64,000 bases of DNA. It comes from Jeotgalicoccus coquinae (lineage in GTDB: Bacteria; Bacillota; Bacilli; Staphylococcales; Salinicoccaceae). Positions within the stretch are counted from its first letter, which is position 1. Every line of letters begins with the position of its first letter. The stretch spans positions 888,026-952,025 of the forward strand of contig NZ_JACHFF010000001.1 of NCBI RefSeq assembly GCF_014207425.1, given 5' to 3'. Under the pieces are notes generated by a model that did not search any database, was not told where the DNA came from, and saw only the letters and a list, made by a program, of their open reading frames with translations. The position numbers were made by a program, and so were the translations under genes. This document shows, one piece after another, positions 18,149 through 28,842 of the stretch.

Positions 18149-21100
18149 TTGTCATCACAAGGGGAAAACAGACAGACGCTTAATACGCTGTATAAATTAA
18201 AAAAAGAAATTCTTAAATCCGATAACGATACACTCGTATCGCAAATTGACCATGCCATTCAGAAAACGTATAACGAACAGCTGGTATTTTCATTTATCGG
18301 CCATTACTCGGCGGGGAAATCGAGCCTGATTAACTATTTGCTTAATCAGGACATCCTGCCGTCATCGCCGGTACCGACGACGAGCAATACCGTGTCGGTG
18401 CAGATCGGTGACAAAAAAGGAATTCAGGCATTCATTAACCAGTATCAGTACGCGGTGCTGGATAACTACGACGAACTGAAATCGCTGAATACAAAAGATA
18501 TGGATATTCAGGCGATTACAATGGACATAAAGTCGGACGACTATCAGAACAATACGGTTTTCCAGGATACACCGGGAGTGGATTCCAATACGGACAGCCA
18601 CGAAGAATCAGCCAACCGCTTTTTACTGAACAGTGATTTAATATTCTTTACGGTGGAGTACAACCACGTGGAGAGCGAACATAACCTGACGCTGTTAAAA
18701 GAAATTGCAGGCCTCGATATTCCGCTCGTCCTGATTATTAACCAGATCGATAAGCATGATGACCGCGAGATTACGATGGACACCTTCTTAAACCGCGTTA
18801 AACGCACGCTCTCGAACTGGAACATTCATCCGGAGCATTTATTCACAACATCTATCTATGAGTCGCCGTACAACCGTATAGACGAGCTGAAGGCATTCAT
18901 TCAGGCGAAGGAAGAAGGCCGTGAAGAACTCGAAGTTTCGTACGACGCGCGTATTACGAAAAATATAGAAGATAAACAGCTTGAATATCTGCGTGATGAA
19001 CTGGAAGAACTGACAGGCGGACTGCAGCTCGATAATGCACTGACGATTGAAAGAGCAGAGGAACGGATCGAATATTTAAACAACGAAATTAACAAAGCGG
19101 AAATTAATCATCTCCGGAGTGACGAAGAGGAATTAAAAACGCACGTTAAGGAATCGGTGAAGAAACTTGTTAAAGACAGCTACTTATTCCCGCACCAGGT
19201 TAAAGATGCGATTACGGAATATTTAAAAGTCATGGCTGGCGAGAAGAAAGCAGGCGGACTGTTCGGCAAAAAGAAAAAAGAACAGGCGATGCTCGATGAA
19301 GCGCTCTCGGCAACGGACAGTGCAATACAGCCTGTCATACATACAGAGATTAATGCGAACATTAACAGCTTCTTTCAGTCGCTCGGCTTAATCGGTGAGC
19401 CGTTTAAATTCGAATGGGATAATGCATTCCTCGGGGATGAGAAAATAACGTCACTGAACCAGACGTATATAACAAACTACTTCGACAAACTGAAAGCGGC
19501 ACTCACGAAAGAAGTATCGGAACTGAGTGTCCTGCATATGGCCGGGCTGACACAGGAAGATACCGGTGAAGTCAAAGCACAGACGACGCTCACGGCGGAG
19601 AAGGCCCTGTATATTAAAGCGAAGGAACTGCTCGAACTGATTGAATCACTGGATACACAGAATTACCGTCATTTTTATATTCATATGGATGACGAAATCG
19701 ATAAGCTCAATCTGCTGGAAGAGATTACTTTATCCTACGATGAAGACAATCATGCTGAAGCGGTTGAAAGTAGACATAACGAGTTTATGGTTAACAATGA
19801 AGGCGGCATGAATTTAACACCGTTCAGAGAACTCGCGGAGTTGCTCGGATCGTCACCGCGCTATTCGGACTATAAACGCCTGATTACGGACAAGCTCGGA
19901 CGGATTGATAACGGCAAAGCGAATATCAGTGTGTTCGGCGGATTCAGTGCAGGGAAGACGACGTTCATTAATGCGCTTATGGGAGACAAGTACTTAACGA
20001 CGAGTCCGAACCCGACGACGGCAACGATTACGGAAATCAACAATGATGAAACAAGTACAGTCGTCTATAAAGATGAAGCGGATTTAACAGAGACGCTTAA
20101 CACACTGTCGGGGGAAACTCACGATAAGGCAGACGGTTATAAGAAGTGGATTAATAAAAACATCGCCAAAGCCGATGAGACGTATAAACCCCTTCTTGCC
20201 GGAATACTCGAAAACTACGACAAGTATAAAGATGAGCTTGGCCGGACAGTCAGTATCGATACCAATGAATTAATAGAGATGATCAGTAATGATAAAGACT
20301 CTACATTTATTCATAAGGCGAACGTGTCACTCGATAATGATATGACCAGTTCCTATACACTTGTCGACTCACCGGGGATCAACTCGATTAACGCCCGTCA
20401 TACGTCGGAGACGAGAGACATTATTACAGAGAGCGATATGATTATTTACGTATCGTACTATAACCATGTCTTCTCGCGTTCGGATGAAACGTTCCTGCAG
20501 TATATCCAGTCGCTGAAAGGAAAAGACTTCCCGATTATTTTTATTATTAACGCAGTGGACTTAATGAAGTCTGAAGCGGATAAAGAAAAAGTACTCGACT
20601 ATATGCAAAATGCACTGAACACGATGCATATTAAACATGTCCTGTATCCTGTATCGAGTAAACGTGCACTGGATGAAGGGGACGATTACTTCAATACGGC
20701 ACAGAACGAAATTATGACGATTGCAGACCAGCAGTCGGGGAATGTGCAGTATAAGACGCTGAAGGAAACACGCAATCAGCTGATTAATACACTGGAGAGT
20801 AATATACGCCAGTTTGAAGATAATGGGGAAGAACGCAGAAAGCTTCTTGCGTTAAGAAAAAATCTGTTAACGGATATAGACGGTATTAAAGCAGAGAGTA
20901 TTAATGAGCCGCTGAAGCAGGAAATCGACATTATACTCACATATCTGAAAAAACGTCTCGAGCTTCAGTTATACGATCACTTAAAAGGACTTCTGACAGT
21001 TTCTGTAATGCGCGACAAGCACTACATGAAGAACAACCTGTCAATTATCGTTCGTAATATTGAGGACTTCCTGACGCTGGAGACGAGTATTGCCTTTAAC

Positions 21101-21532
21101 GCGGTATACCGTCAGGCGGATCAGAAGACACTGCAGATGATTACACAGTTTAACGAACGTCTTGCACTGTCAGGGACACCGGGTACACTGTCAGTTAAGA
21201 GTGTGAAAGCGCCGGAACCTGAAGTGACTATAGACGAAGCAGTGCTTAAACCGTTTGATAAGATGCTTTATCAGAACCGCAGCAAGACTCAAAATTACAG
21301 AGACACACTTTTAGAGTTGTCCCGGACACTGGTCGGTTCAATTGATCAGGGTGCGTTAAAGGCCCGGATGGAAGAGCTTGCCGAAAACTATACGGCGCTC
21401 CTCGATAACGAGCTTGAAGCGGACCGCAATGATATTACCGCGGCACTGACAGAAGAGCCTAAAGAAATATCACGTATGGACTACGATGAAGATGCAGCGC
21501 TGCTTAAGGCAGTGAGTGACATCGCTTTATAA
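18149..21532 (+). CDS. dynA: Two-headed bacterial dynamin-like GTPase (DynA/YpbR)
   Basis: A 1127-residue internal fusion of two dynamin-like units. The first GTPase has GHYSAGKSS (about residue 50), DTPG (about 139) and NQID (about 197). The second has GGFSAGKTT (about 596), DSPG (about 738) and NAVD (about 800). Each is followed by long helical stalk regions. B. subtilis DynA has this architecture and mediates membrane fusion, repair and phage tolerance. The start is TTG 18149, fixed by GGGGAGTGA with 9-nt spacing. Confidence 0.92.
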   Translation: MSSQGENRQTLNTLYKLKKEILKSDNDTLVSQIDHAIQKTYNEQLVFSFIGHYSAGKSSLINYLLNQDILPSSPVPTTSNTVSVQIGDKKGIQAFINQYQYAVLDNYDELKSLNTKDMDIQAITMDIKSDDYQNNTVFQDTPGVDSNTDSHEESANRFLLNSDLIFFTVEYNHVESEHNLTLLKEIAGLDIPLVLIINQIDKHDDREITMDTFLNRVKRTLSNWNIHPEHLFTTSIYESPYNRIDELKAFIQAKEEGREELEVSYDARITKNIEDKQLEYLRDELEELTGGLQLDNALTIERAEERIEYLNNEINKAEINHLRSDEEELKTHVKESVKKLVKDSYLFPHQVKDAITEYLKVMAGEKKAGGLFGKKKKEQAMLDEALSATDSAIQPVIHTEINANINSFFQSLGLIGEPFKFEWDNAFLGDEKITSLNQTYITNYFDKLKAALTKEVSELSVLHMAGLTQEDTGEVKAQTTLTAEKALYIKAKELLELIESLDTQNYRHFYIHMDDEIDKLNLLEEITLSYDEDNHAEAVESRHNEFMVNNEGGMNLTPFRELAELLGSSPRYSDYKRLITDKLGRIDNGKANISVFGGFSAGKTTFINALMGDKYLTTSPNPTTATITEINNDETSTVVYKDEADLTETLNTLSGETHDKADGYKKWINKNIAKADETYKPLLAGILENYDKYKDELGRTVSIDTNELIEMISNDKDSTFIHKANVSLDNDMTSSYTLVDSPGINSINARHTSETRDIITESDMIIYVSYYNHVFSRSDETFLQYIQSLKGKDFPIIFIINAVDLMKSEADKEKVLDYMQNALNTMHIKHVLYPVSSKRALDEGDDYFNTAQNEIMTIADQQSGNVQYKTLKETRNQLINTLESNIRQFEDNGEERRKLLALRKNLLTDIDGIKAESINEPLKQEIDIILTYLKKRLELQLYDHLKGLLTVSVMRDKHYMKNNLSIIVRNIEDFLTLETSIAFNAVYRQADQKTLQMITQFNERLALSGTPGTLSVKSVKAPEPEVTIDEAVLKPFDKMLYQNRSKTQNYRDTLLELSRTLVGSIDQGALKARMEELAENYTALLDNELEADRNDITAALTEEPKEISRMDYDEDAALLKAVSDIAL

Positions 21533-21548
21533 CAATGGAGGGAACTTT

Positions 21549-22424
21549 TTGACACAGCATACTTTAATAATAGACGGCATGGCATTACTGTTCAGACACT
21601 TTTACGCGACGAGTTTCAGCAATCAGTTTATGTACAATAACAGGGAACTCCCGACGAATGGTGTTCAGGGCATGCTGAGACATACGTTCAAACTGCTCGA
21701 ACTGACTAAACCGGATAATGTGATTATCGCATGGGATATGGGTTCGAAGTCGGTGCGGAACGAATGGTATGAAGGATATAAAGCGAACCGTGTGGCGCCG
21801 CCTGAAGAAATGGTGCCGCAGTTCGACATGATTAAAGATGTCATGCACGATATCGGTTTTTATCAGGATGGCATTGCAGGCTATGAAGCGGATGATGTGA
21901 TTGGTACAGTCGCACAGCACGTGGACAACCTGACGATTGTCAGCGGAGACCGCGACCTCCTGCAGCTGATTAATCAGACGAACAGAATCTGGCTGACTAA
22001 AAAAGGCTATACGGAATATCACTACTATGATTTCCAGGCGTTTAACGACCAGTACGGTATTACACCGGAACAGTTTATCGATGTGAAAGCATTGATGGGC
22101 GATGCCAGTGACGGCTATTCAGGTGTTACCGGTATCGGGGAGAAGACAGCATTGAAACTGATCCGGACTCACGGTTCGGTTGAAACGCTGCTCGACAACC
22201 TCGATACGCTGACACCAAAAATGCAGGAGAAGATTAACAACGACATGGAATCTCTCCGCATGTCACAGCGTCTTGCTAAAATTATTACAGATGTCCCGAT
22301 CAAGCTCGACAGCCTGATGGACAAGAGTGCGCACAATCTCGATATTAACCATGTGAACAGCGTACTGCAGCATCATGACCTTCGTCTCGCCGAGAAGTAT
22401 TTATCAACTTTAAATTTAGGGTGA
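21549..22424 (+). CDS. ypcP: 5'-3' exonuclease (PIN/FEN family, YpcP)
   Basis: A 291-residue stand-alone relative of the DNA polymerase I 5' nuclease domain. Metal-binding motifs DGMALLFR, VIIAWD, GYEADDVIG and SGDRDLLQ are intact, followed by the helix-hairpin-helix GVTGIGEKTALKLI. It probably removes RNA primers or flaps. The start is TTG 21549 behind GGAGGGAA; the upstream open frame is inside dynA. It forms an operon with dynA, RNase H and ypeQ. Confidence 0.93.
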   Translation: MTQHTLIIDGMALLFRHFYATSFSNQFMYNNRELPTNGVQGMLRHTFKLLELTKPDNVIIAWDMGSKSVRNEWYEGYKANRVAPPEEMVPQFDMIKDVMHDIGFYQDGIAGYEADDVIGTVAQHVDNLTIVSGDRDLLQLINQTNRIWLTKKGYTEYHYYDFQAFNDQYGITPEQFIDVKALMGDASDGYSGVTGIGEKTALKLIRTHGSVETLLDNLDTLTPKMQEKINNDMESLRMSQRLAKIITDVPIKLDSLMDKSAHNLDINHVNSVLQHHDLRLAEKYLSTLNLG

Positions 22425-22429
22425 TGTAA

Positions 22430-22837
22430 ATGGCCAAAGTATATATCGACGCGGCAGCAGGTTTAAAGCCGAAGCTTGCGTGCGGCGGAGTCATTATTAA
22501 AGACGGTGCTGTAAATTATGAAGAGTCTGTTATGCTCGGTGAAATGGATAACCATGAAGCGGAGTGGGCGACACTTGAGTTTGCACTGAATAAGGCGGCT
22601 GAGCTCGGCATCAAATCAGTGATCGTGTACACAGACTCTAAAATCATCGTCGATACATTCGATAAACAACACGTGAAAAATAAAGTTTTTAAATCTTACT
22701 ACAACAGAGTACTTCCTTTAACAAACGCGCTCGATATGTTTATAATTACTCATACACCGAGAAAAAATAACCGCGGTGCCGACAAAATGGCAAAAGACCG
22801 TTTGTATAAAGAACGCAAAAATTTAAACAGTAATTAG
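22430..22837 (+). CDS. ypeP: RNase HI family protein (YpeP type)
   Basis: A 135-residue RNase H-fold protein with the acidic residues expected at the active site: YIDAAAG (Asp), HEAEWATLE (Glu), YTDS (Asp) and NRGAD (Asp). It lacks the basic handle region of E. coli RNase HI. It starts 5 bp after ypcP. A role with the neighbouring 5' exonuclease in removing RNA primers or RNA:DNA hybrids is plausible, but is inferred from proximity only. Confidence 0.88.
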   Translation: MAKVYIDAAAGLKPKLACGGVIIKDGAVNYEESVMLGEMDNHEAEWATLEFALNKAAELGIKSVIVYTDSKIIVDTFDKQHVKNKVFKSYYNRVLPLTNALDMFIITHTPRKNNRGADKMAKDRLYKERKNLNSN

Positions 22838-22879
22838 CCGATTTGGCTGTTTTGCAATTTAAAGTAATGAGGTATGATA

Positions 22880-23050
22880 ATGGATACGAAAGTCCTTGAT
22901 AAAATTAACCGTCTCGAACGCACATACTGCAGAGGATGTCTGTTAAAAGAAGTGAACAGGACCGAGGGATCAAAATCCAGCGCACATTCATTCTGCATTA
23001 CAGAATGTTCTGTTGGAATAGAAATGAAAATGTACGGCAATAAACTATAA
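22880..23050 (+). CDS. ypeQ: Small zinc-finger protein (YpeQ family)
   Basis: A 56-residue ORF (ATG 22880, TAA 23048-23050) with TGAGGT placed 6 nt upstream. It carries TYCRGCLLK (C-x2-C) and SFCITECSVG (C-x3-C), then ends in KMYGNKL. This is the pattern of the short zinc-finger YpeQ family, which follows ypeP in B. subtilis. Function unknown. Easily missed because of its size. Confidence 0.85.
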   Translation: MDTKVLDKINRLERTYCRGCLLKEVNRTEGSKSSAHSFCITECSVGIEMKMYGNKL

Positions 23051-23069
23051 TACTGGAGGCACCACCACT

Positions 23070-23351
23070 ATGGATATCGTAAGAATTGAACCGACACCAA
23101 GCCCGAATACTATGAAAATCACTGTAAGTGAAACAAAAGAAGAAATGAGATCTTCTACTTATAAAGAAGTGACAGAAGACACACCTGCATTCATCGCACG
23201 TGTTCTTGAGCTGGAAGATGTCACAAGCGTCTTCCACGCACTTGACTTTATCTCTGTAGATAAAAGTACTAAAACAGACTGGGAAACTTTAATTCCTAAA
23301 ATTGAAGCAACTTTCAATGACGGTGATTTTGGTGAAGTAAAAAAAGGCTGA
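23070..23351 (+). CDS. cvfC: Conserved virulence factor C / YpgR, N-terminal Nfu-like part (pre-frameshift product)
   Basis: The 0-frame product is 93 residues: MDIVRIEPTPSPNTMKITV.. is the Nfu N-terminal domain found at the start of CvfC/YpgR. In S. aureus and B. subtilis the same protein continues for about 370 residues in one frame. Here the frame stops at TGA 23349-23351, immediately after an A7 run that permits a -1 shift into the frame of the C-terminal part. A stand-alone Nfu-like protein is the alternative product. GGAGG precedes the ATG. Confidence 0.85.
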   Translation: MDIVRIEPTPSPNTMKITVSETKEEMRSSTYKEVTEDTPAFIARVLELEDVTSVFHALDFISVDKSTKTDWETLIPKIEATFNDGDFGEVKKG

Positions 23352-24181
23352 CACCTGAGTCAAACTTTGGTGAAGTGAACACTCAGGTGCTCATGTTTAA
23401 AGGAATCCCTTATCAGGTCAAGTTAAATGACGGTACGGAACACCGCCGCGAACTGCCGGCGCGTTTTACTGAAGCCGTTACAGATGCAACACTGCCTGAA
23501 GATAATATTATTTTTGACCGCAGATGGGAAACGCTGAGTACCCGCTACGGCTCACCGGACGACGTATTTACGGAAGTGATTGAGGAAATCGAAGCACTTT
23601 ACCCGGAAGATACGCTGAACGGTATCGTCGAAGAAGCGAAAAACCGCGTGCAGCCAGCACCGATGAAATACTTTAAAGTATCTATCGATGAGTTCAAAAA
23701 TACAGAGGACTGGAAAGCGCGCCTTTATATGCTGAATCATTTTGATACACCGGACGAGAGCGATTACCCGTTACTCGAATACGCGCTTCACGACGATAAG
23801 CTGCAGGTGAGACGCATGAGCGTCAGCCTTTTAGCCATGATTGAAGTGCCGGAAACACTGAAGTATTTAAAGATTGCGATGGAAGATCGTGCAATACCGG
23901 TCAGACGGACAGCAGCCGATGCATACAGCGATTTAGGTTTTAAAGAAGGGTTGCCGGATATGCATAAAGCACTCGGCGATAAAAGCCCGATCGTCCGCTG
24001 GCGTGCAGCAATGTTTATATACGAATCCGGAGACGAATCGAGTCTCGAAGTACTGAAGGCGCATCAGAATGATCCGCAGTACGATGTACGACTGCAGATT
24101 GAGATGGCTGTTGCCCGTATCGAACAGGGCGAAGATGCACTCGGCAGCGTATGGAAACAAATGCAGAACAGGGAGCGATAA
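23336..24181 (+). CDS. cvfC: Conserved virulence factor C / YpgR, C-terminal HEAT-repeat part (reached by -1 frameshift)
   Basis: The -1 frame is open from 23336 and continues to TAA at 24181. Joined at the A7 run (23345), it gives about 370 residues, the normal CvfC/YpgR length. Sequence after the junction ([19 protein letters not shown]) is the 'virulence factor' domain, followed by HEAT-like repeats ([45 protein letters not shown]). Independent starts (GTG 23375, ATG 23393) are possible but have no good ribosome site. brxA follows at once. Confidence 0.85.
   Translation, partial: SKKRLTPESNFGEVNTQVLMFKGIPYQVKLNDGTEHRRELPARFTEAVTDATLPEDNIIFDRRWETLSTRYGSPDDVFTEVIEEIEALYPEDTLNGIVEEAKNRVQPAPMKYFKVSIDEFKNTEDWKARLYMLNHFDTPDESDYPLLEYALHDDKLQVRRMSVSLLAMIEVPETLKYLKIAMEDRAIPVRRTAADAYSDLGFKEGLPDMHKALGDKSPIVRWRAAMFIYESGDESSLEVLKAHQNDPQYDVRLQIEMAVARIEQGEDALGSVWKQMQNRER
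23339..23389 (+). promoter_or_regulatory. Putative programmed -1 ribosomal frameshift site in cvfC
   Basis: The slippery heptamer A-AAA-AAA (23339-23345, read GTA AAA AAA in the 0 frame) is followed by a 6-nt spacer that contains the 0-frame TGA, then a perfect 9-bp stem, CACCTGAGT (23352-23360) with ACTCAGGTG (23381-23389), around a 20-nt loop. Spacing and order match classical bacterial -1 frameshift signals. A simple one-base deletion from A8, or polymerase slippage on the A-run, are alternatives. Confidence 0.65.
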
Positions 24182-24182
24182 C

Positions 24183-24623
24183 ATGGATGCATATCAGGCA
24201 TATATGAGAGAAATTGCAGAACCTATGAGGCAGGAACTGACAAATTACGACTTTGAAGAGTTAACGACACCGGAAGGTGTCCATGACTTTATGAAAGATG
24301 TAAAAGAAGATGACACGACATTCGTCGTCATCAACAGCGTATGCGGCTGTGCGGCGGGGCTTGCAAGACCTGCTGCAGTCACAGTAACGAACCAGAATCC
24401 GGTGAAACCGGACCGTCTGGCAACTGTATTCGCAGGACAGGAACGTCCGGCGACTGCTGCAATGCGTGAATATATTGATGCTGCACCTTCAAGTCCGTCA
24501 TTCGCTTTATTTAAAGGCGGCAAGCTCGTGTCATTTACAGCACGCGAAAATATTGAGAACAGAAGTATTGAAGACATTATGATGGATCTGAAAGCAGATT
24601 TTGACGAATATTGTGCAAAATAA
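24183..24623 (+). CDS. brxA: Bacilliredoxin BrxA/BrxB family
   Basis: A 146-residue thioredoxin-fold protein with the CGC active site (about residues 54-56, in NSVCGCAAG) that defines the YphP/YqiW bacilliredoxins. It removes bacillithiol from mixed disulfides on proteins. The presence of bshA in the same window supports an active bacillithiol system. ATG 24183 directly follows the cvfC stop codon. An intrinsic terminator follows. Confidence 0.93.
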   Translation: MDAYQAYMREIAEPMRQELTNYDFEELTTPEGVHDFMKDVKEDDTTFVVINSVCGCAAGLARPAAVTVTNQNPVKPDRLATVFAGQERPATAAMREYIDAAPSSPSFALFKGGKLVSFTARENIENRSIEDIMMDLKADFDEYCAK

Positions 24624-24653
24624 AAAAGGAAAGGGCTCACCCTTTCCTTTTTT
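24622..24653. terminator. Bidirectional terminator between brxA and the small minus-strand ORF
   Basis: A perfect 14-bp stem with a CTCA loop, flanked by A6 on the left and T6 on the right, so it can end transcripts from both sides. Confidence 0.93.
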
Positions 24654-24665
24654 CATAAATATATA

Positions 24666-24737
24666 TTACTCGTAGATGCACATAGTAATCATGTAGCCTG
24701 CAAGTAAAGTTAAACCGATTGTGAATAAAATTTCCAT
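24666..24737 (-). CDS. 23-residue hydrophobic peptide (small membrane ORF)
   Basis: On the minus strand ATG 24737 opens MEILFTIGLTLLAGYMITM.. ending CIYE, a single hydrophobic helix with few charges. CGGAG lies about 8 nt upstream of the ATG and a TATAAT-like box occurs further upstream, while the brxA hairpin serves as a terminator on this strand. It could be a small membrane protein or a type I toxin-like peptide. No antisense RNA is obvious, and it is not a known family to me. Confidence 0.5.
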   Translation of the reverse strand: MEILFTIGLTLLAGYMITMCIYE

Positions 24738-24822
24738 TATGAACACTCCGATCACAATTATTTTCTCGTCTTATTAATACTAATTATATAGAACTACATA
24801 ATAAAAGAAAAGGGTGATTTTA

Positions 24823-26263
<1,441 letters not shown>

Positions 26264-26266
26264 CGT

Positions 26267-26818
26267 ATGAAAAAGAATGTATGGATGATTCTTTTCTTTG
26301 TGCTGCTTGCGGTAAATATTGCGGTTGTCGTAATTGTTTCTTCGTTCTTCAATCAGTCTTATAAACAGACCGACGGGAACGATCCCGCTGCAAAACCGCG
26401 GGAACTTGAGTTCATCTTAACGAACAGCACGGTGGAAACACTGATCAATGACAATATTCCATATGACGAGTTTACTGTTAACATTAATACTGCAGGCATC
26501 GATGTTGATATCGAGCAGACAGTGCTCGGTTTTTCCATAAACTCGAGCATTTCCGGCGAACCTTCAGTGAATGACAACAGCATCATTATTCACTTAACAG
26601 ATTTGAATCTGGCCGGACTGCCTCTGTCGGAAGATGCACTGTATACAGCGCTCAGAAAGCTTGTTGAGCTGCCGGAAGGCATTGCAATGAGCGGGAGTGA
26701 ACGGGCGATTGTCATCGACATGTCGCTGTTTGAACAGTATTTCGGCGTGGCACTTCAAGCCGATAAAATAGACTACGAAAACGATGCATGGTATTTTTCA
26801 GTTAACAACAATTTCTAG
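26267..26818 (+). CDS. ypmS: YpmS-like DUF2140 protein, membrane anchored
   Basis: A 183-residue protein with an N-terminal transmembrane anchor (about residues 5-27) and an extracytoplasmic domain resembling the YpmS/DUF2140 family, including the mid-protein ..SGEPSVNDNSIIIHLTDLNLAGLPL block. It is encoded 3 bp after dfrA, as ypmS lies near the folate genes of Bacillus. Function unknown. Confidence 0.75.
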   Translation: MKKNVWMILFFVLLAVNIAVVVIVSSFFNQSYKQTDGNDPAAKPRELEFILTNSTVETLINDNIPYDEFTVNINTAGIDVDIEQTVLGFSINSSISGEPSVNDNSIIIHLTDLNLAGLPLSEDALYTALRKLVELPEGIAMSGSERAIVIDMSLFEQYFGVALQADKIDYENDAWYFSVNNNF

Positions 26819-26831
26819 GAGGAATTTATTT

Positions 26832-27353
26832 ATGGCAACAGCAACTTTAGCAGGCGGATGTTTCTGGTGTTTAATCAAACCGTTTGACCAGTGGGACGGC
26901 GTCAAAAATATCGTTTCAGGTTATTCGAACGGTGATAAACCCAATCCAACATACGCTGAAGTTTCAACAGGAACATCAGGACATATCGAAGCTGTGCAGA
27001 TTGAATTCGACGAAGAGGTTATGAGCTACCGCGAACTGCTTGAAATTTTCTTCAAGACATTCGACCCGACTGATATCGGCGGACAGTTCGGTGACCGCGG
27101 ACCGCAGTATATGCCGGCCGTGTTTTACCACGATGAAGCGCAGCATCAGACGGCGCTTGATTTAATTAAAGAACTCGACGAAGCGAACATTTTCCCGGCA
27201 CCGATCAACACACCGGTACTGCCGTATAAAAACTTCTATGAAGCAGAAGATGAGCATCAGGACTTCTACAAGAAGAATACAGGACATTACAATGCGTATT
27301 ACAAAGGATCCGGACGTAAAGGATTCGTAGAAAATGTATGGGGTGAAAAATAA
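26832..27353 (+). CDS. msrA: Peptide-methionine (S)-S-oxide reductase MsrA
   Basis: A 173-residue repair enzyme that reduces the S epimer of methionine sulfoxide. The catalytic motif GCFWC occupies residues 9-13. The start ATG 26832 lies behind TAGGAGG, which overlaps the ypmS stop. It is joined to msrB by a 1-bp TAATG overlap, so both stereoisomers are repaired from one transcript. Confidence 0.95.
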   Translation: MATATLAGGCFWCLIKPFDQWDGVKNIVSGYSNGDKPNPTYAEVSTGTSGHIEAVQIEFDEEVMSYRELLEIFFKTFDPTDIGGQFGDRGPQYMPAVFYHDEAQHQTALDLIKELDEANIFPAPINTPVLPYKNFYEAEDEHQDFYKKNTGHYNAYYKGSGRKGFVENVWGEK

Positions 27354-27787
27354 TGGCACGAAAAGATATAAGTGAATTAACAGAACTTGAAAGACAGGTT
27401 ATGAAAGAAGACGCGACGGAAGCACCATTTGAAAACGAGTACTGGAAACATTTCGAAGAGGGGATTTACGTCGATAAACTGAGCGGCAAGCCGCTGTTTA
27501 CGTCTAAAGATAAATTCGATTCTTCATGCGGCTGGCCGAGCTTTGCGAAGTCCATGTCGGAAGAAGATGTATCAGAACACGTGGATACATCATTCGGTAT
27601 GCGCCGTACGGAAGTCCGGAGTGCTGATTCGGACTCTCATTTAGGTCACGTTTTCCCTGACGGACCGCAGGAGCTTGGCGGGCTGAGATACTGCATTAAC
27701 TCTGCAGCTCTTGATTTTATTCCGAAAAGCGACCTTGAAAAAGAAGGTTACGGTGAATACGTCAAGATTCTGGATTCAGAGGAGTAG
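27353..27787 (+). CDS. msrB: Peptide-methionine (R)-S-oxide reductase MsrB
   Basis: A 144-residue enzyme for the R epimer. [23 protein letters not shown] and the catalytic [11 protein letters not shown] (Cys about 114) are present. The two CxxC zinc motifs found in many MsrB proteins are absent, as in other staphylococcal forms. It overlaps msrA and lies 1 bp before the next gene. Confidence 0.95.
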   Translation: MARKDISELTELERQVMKEDATEAPFENEYWKHFEEGIYVDKLSGKPLFTSKDKFDSSCGWPSFAKSMSEEDVSEHVDTSFGMRRTEVRSADSDSHLGHVFPDGPQELGGLRYCINSAALDFIPKSDLEKEGYGEYVKILDSEE

Positions 27788-27788
27788 C

Positions 27789-28010
27789 ATGAAAGAGCGT
27801 CCATATTATCAATATATGAAGACACAGCTCGGGACAAAAACAGACATTGGCAATCTCGCAGATCATATCGCTGATGACATGTCTTTCCCTAAATACTCAA
27901 ATAATTACGATGAAATCTCAGATTATCTTGAAAAGAACCCGTATCTTAATATATCATTAGATACGTTTGATGAAAGTTTTTCAAATTACACAGAATGGCT
28001 ACAATCTTAG
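27789..28010 (+). CDS. yozE: YozE family protein (UPF0346, SAM-like domain)
   Basis: A 73-residue protein whose [15 protein letters not shown].. N-terminus, DDMSFPK and [17 protein letters not shown] segments match the YozE/UPF0346 family, a small all-helical fold of unknown function. ATG 27789 follows GAGGAG within the msrB tail. The same gene follows msrB in S. aureus. Confidence 0.88.
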   Translation: MKERPYYQYMKTQLGTKTDIGNLADHIADDMSFPKYSNNYDEISDYLEKNPYLNISLDTFDESFSNYTEWLQS

Positions 28011-28023
28011 AGGAGATGAAAAT

Positions 28024-28737
28024 ATGAGTATTCATATTAATGCAAAACAGGGCGATATCGCCGACACTATTTTACTGCCGGGGGATCCCCTGCGTGCGAA
28101 GTACATTGCCGAAACATTTTTGGAAGACATTGTGTGCTACAACGAAGTCCGCAACATGTTCGGTTACACAGGTACTTATAAAGGCAAGAGAATTTCAGTT
28201 CAGGGCACTGGTATGGGTGTGCCGTCAATTTCTATTTACATTCACGAACTTATGCGTGAATACGGCGTTAAAAACTTAATCCGTGTCGGTACTGCCGGTG
28301 CGTTAAAAGAAGAAGTTAAAGTCCGCGACGTTGTTATCGCACAAAGTGCGACTACGGACTCTTACCAGAACAACAAATTATTCGGCAACGTGAGTTATGC
28401 CCCGACTTCGAACTTCGACCTGCTTCTTGCAAGCTACAACGAAGCACAAAAGCGCGGTCTTGATGTGAAAGTCGGAAACGTCTACACAGCTGACTCATTC
28501 TACGATACGAAGACAGATACTAAACAGCTTGCAGATTACGGTGTGCTTGCAGTTGAAATGGAATCTGCAGCCCTGTTTACAATTGCTGAAGAGTACAATG
28601 CACGTGCATTGGCTATTCTGACAATTTCTGACCACCTGATTACAGGAGAGGTTACGACAGCAGAAGAAAGACAGACTACTTTCAACGATATGATTGAAGT
28701 TGCACTTGATGCAGCAGTACCGTTTGTCGGAAAATAA
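28024..28737 (+). CDS. deoD: Purine-nucleoside phosphorylase DeoD
   Basis: A 237-residue hexameric type phosphorylase that splits purine nucleosides for salvage. [20 protein letters not shown], the phosphate-binding [22 protein letters not shown] and the catalytic ISDHLITGE (Asp about 204) are seen. ATG 28024 follows GGAGATG; the upstream open frame overlaps yozE. Terminated by a strong hairpin. Confidence 0.95.
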   Translation: MSIHINAKQGDIADTILLPGDPLRAKYIAETFLEDIVCYNEVRNMFGYTGTYKGKRISVQGTGMGVPSISIYIHELMREYGVKNLIRVGTAGALKEEVKVRDVVIAQSATTDSYQNNKLFGNVSYAPTSNFDLLLASYNEAQKRGLDVKVGNVYTADSFYDTKTDTKQLADYGVLAVEMESAALFTIAEEYNARALAILTISDHLITGEVTTAEERQTTFNDMIEVALDAAVPFVGK

Positions 28738-28751
28738 TACAGTAATTATTG

Positions 28752-28778
28752 AAGAACAGTGATTTCACTGTTCTTTTC
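28752..28778 (+). terminator. deoD terminator
   Basis: A perfect 11-bp stem (28752-28762 with 28765-28775) and a T-rich tail. Confidence 0.92.
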
Positions 28779-28842
28779 TTTTCTTTAAGCGGGTAAACTG
28801 ATAATATATGAGTAATACATAGGTAGAAATTGGGTGCATATC

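Noticed and set aside
23375..24181. Independent start of the C-terminal half of cvfC at GTG 23375
   Set aside because: The GTG lies in the loop of the frameshift stem and has no ribosome site; frameshift fusion explains the frame and length better, though internal initiation is not excluded.
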